A DNA stretch of 27,051 bases from a virus, in IMG/VR virus record IMGVR_UViG_3300033571_018728, positions 1 to 27,051 of that record. One strand, 5' to 3'. Shown here piece after piece: positions 25,601 through 27,051 of this stretch (the first letter of the stretch is position 1; each line of letters starts with the position of its first letter). A model generated the notes under the pieces. The model was not told the DNA's origin, searched no databases, and was given only the letters and a program-made list of their open reading frames with translations. The position numbers and the translations under genes were made by a program.

Positions 25601-26469
25601 TGACAATTAAAAATTTAGAAGAAATTTCATTAGAGATAAAGGAATTACTTGAAAAGAGAAGACAAGAATTAGATTTAACTTTCGTAGAAGAAAAACACAT
25701 TTATTTCATGAAAGACGTTGATGGCAAAGTGAAATCAAACTTCCCATCGGTATCTAAAATTATAAAAAAATTTCATAAAGCATTTGATGCTGAAGGTATG
25801 GCATTGCGTATGAGTAATGGTGACCCCGAAGCTGCTAAATTATTACAAGAACAATGGAAGTTAGCCGGTTCGTTATCTACTAATATGGGTAGCCGAGTAC
25901 ACTTTGAGTTAGAATCTGATTTGATTAGTCGTTATGACAACTACAAAGATGTTCGTCAACCAATTTATGAAATTGATGAAGAGCAAAAGCGCAAGAGCGA
26001 CAACATGATTCAAGCTGGTAAAACGTTTTTAGATTTAATGCATGAGAGAGGTGCGGTTTTACTTGACACTGAAATTGTTTTAGGTGACCCGAACTTACAA
26101 TACACAGGACAACCAGATAAGGTATGGTTGATGATGAACAAAGAAAAAACTGATTATGGTTTTGTAATTACAGATTGGAAGTCAAATCAACCAAAGAACT
26201 TTGAAATTAAACATTACACAGGTAAAATGTTTAACCCGTTTGGTAATATCCCTGACAACGCATTAGGACACTATTACGTGCAGTTACCATTATATGGTAG
26301 ACTATTAAACAAAATGTTAGAAGGTACAAAATTTGAGGCTAAAAAGCTATTAGGATCTGTTGTTGTATTATTAAAAGATGATATGACATTCGTTGAATAC
26401 AAAGTACCACCTGAAGTACAATACAATGTGTATAATTTAGATTTGTCAAAATATATTAAAAGATGGTAA
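25600..26469 (+). CDS. PD-(D/E)XK superfamily nuclease
   Basis: This 289-residue protein is probably a DNA exonuclease in recombination or DNA processing. Visible superfamily elements are an early helix motif GSRVHFELE (97-105, with His101 and Glu105), Glu158 in LLDTEIVL, Asp173 in TGQPDKVWL, and Asp192-x-Lys194 in VITDWKSN. They end with the QxxxY-type helix HYYVQLPLYGRLL (Gln228, Tyr232), as in RecB/Cas4/lambda-exonuclease-like nucleases. No Cys cluster for an iron-sulfur centre is seen, which argues against a true Cas4. It sits between the primase and the gp47-like gene, with a 1-nt overlap before it and a 7-nt overlap after it, pointing to shared expression with the DNA-processing set. 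Fold: confident; exact substrate: unknown. Confidence 0.8.
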   Translation: MTIKNLEEISLEIKELLEKRRQELDLTFVEEKHIYFMKDVDGKVKSNFPSVSKIIKKFHKAFDAEGMALRMSNGDPEAAKLLQEQWKLAGSLSTNMGSRVHFELESDLISRYDNYKDVRQPIYEIDEEQKRKSDNMIQAGKTFLDLMHERGAVLLDTEIVLGDPNLQYTGQPDKVWLMMNKEKTDYGFVITDWKSNQPKNFEIKHYTGKMFNPFGNIPDNALGHYYVQLPLYGRLLNKMLEGTKFEAKKLLGSVVVLLKDDMTFVEYKVPPEVQYNVYNLDLSKYIKRW

Positions 26470-27051
26470 AAAAAATCATACATATTGCTGACTTGCATAT
26501 TCGTACAATACAACTACATGACTTGTATAAAGAACAATTCACAAAATTAATAAAAGAAATTCAAGCACATTACATTCAATGGAGAGATGAAGGATTAACT
26601 TGGGAAAATATTCGAATAGTAATAGCCGGTGATATTGCACATCAAAAAATTAACATATCTAATGAACAATTAATGTTAACATCATGGTTTCTTAAGGAAC
26701 TTAGTGAATATGGTATCGTTGTTATAATTCCTGGTAATCATGACTTTTTAGAAAACAACACTCAAAGATTGGATAGCATTAGTCCCGTAGTTGAATTATT
26801 AGATGATGACCATATTCAATATTACCAACATAGCGGAGTATATAAAGATGAAAATATTAACTGGGTAGTTTATTCATTGTATCAACATAACGCTCGTCCT
26901 GAGTTTACAAAAGAAGATGGCCGTTTTTATGTTGGGTTATTTCATGGACCAATACAAGGAATGTCAACTGACTTAGGTTATGAATTTGAAGATGCGTATG
27001 ATAGATTAAACTTTGTTGATTTGGATTTATTATTATGCGGAGATATCCACA
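26463..27051 (+). CDS. gp47: Recombination nuclease subunit, gp47/SbcD/Mre11-like, 3'-truncated by window end
   Basis: 196 complete codons are visible of a calcineurin-like phosphoesterase. With a gp46/SbcC-like ATPase, normally encoded close by and here outside the window, it would process DNA ends for recombination-dependent replication. The metal-binding motifs appear in order: ADLHIR (Asp10, His12), VIAGDIAH, IIPGNHDF, GLFHGP and LLCGDIH at the very edge. The ATG at 26463 overlaps the 3' end of the nuclease gene by 7 nt, and translation is in frame to the end of the window. No Shine-Dalgarno sequence precedes it. The match to the T4 gp47/SbcD family is clear, and the missing C-terminal part lies beyond base 27051. 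Confidence 0.92.
   Translation, partial: MVKKIIHIADLHIRTIQLHDLYKEQFTKLIKEIQAHYIQWRDEGLTWENIRIVIAGDIAHQKINISNEQLMLTSWFLKELSEYGIVVIIPGNHDFLENNTQRLDSISPVVELLDDDHIQYYQHSGVYKDENINWVVYSLYQHNARPEFTKEDGRFYVGLFHGPIQGMSTDLGYEFEDAYDRLNFVDLDLLLCGDIH

Overview
The window is a stretch of a tailed-phage (myovirus-type) genome, very probably from a phage of a Bacteroidota host. The phage assignment rests on T4-type baseplate proteins (gp25-like, gp6-like), a run of large structural genes, and a replication/recombination block with a DnaG-like primase, a PD-(D/E)XK nuclease and a gp47/SbcD-like nuclease. The host guess rests on three things. A DUF5522-type Cys-rich mini-protein, a family I know mainly from Bacteroidota, is present. 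Shine-Dalgarno sequences are essentially absent, with A/T-rich leaders in their place. The composition is AT-rich and nearly every stop is TAA. All 19 genes lie on the + strand and are tightly packed.

Layout: (1) 2-2127, the 3' part of an adenosylcobalamin-dependent class II ribonucleotide reductase with a 54-residue DUF5522-like protein overlapping its stop codon. (2) 2157-13255, the baseplate module: gp25-like, gp6-like, a 1270-residue protein with a carboxypeptidase-regulatory-like N-terminal domain, and four further structural proteins. (3) 13255-23026, the host-contact module. It starts with a 1776-residue protein that joins a tail-protein-I-like region to a long Pro-Thr-rich repeat arm carrying small Cys-containing domains. 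It continues with three short Thr- or Pro-Thr-rich secreted-like or fibre proteins and a 740-residue tail protein. (4) 23066-27051, nucleic-acid and sugar metabolism: a RuvC-like resolvase, a short nucleotide-sugar dehydrogenase, a structured 154-nt intergenic region, the primase, a PD-(D/E)XK nuclease and the start of the gp47-like subunit, cut by the window edge.

Gene expression signals: seven of the 18 gene junctions are an identical TAATG overlap. Of the nine junctions with a gap, seven carry an exact TATTTATA a few bases before the start codon and one carries a single-mismatch version. This motif is the reverse complement of the T4 late promoter core, so it is either a different promoter class or a translation signal. 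An intrinsic terminator lies at 19324-19351. The most unusual regulatory candidate is at 24596-24669: a terminator-like hairpin whose loop is perfectly complementary over 9 nt to the start of the primase gene.

The ordinary parts of the window are the RNR, gp25, gp6, RuvC, primase and nucleases. The parts worth a second look are the primase leader RNA, the TATTTATA signal, the PT-rich adhesin array and the RNR/DUF5522 coupling.
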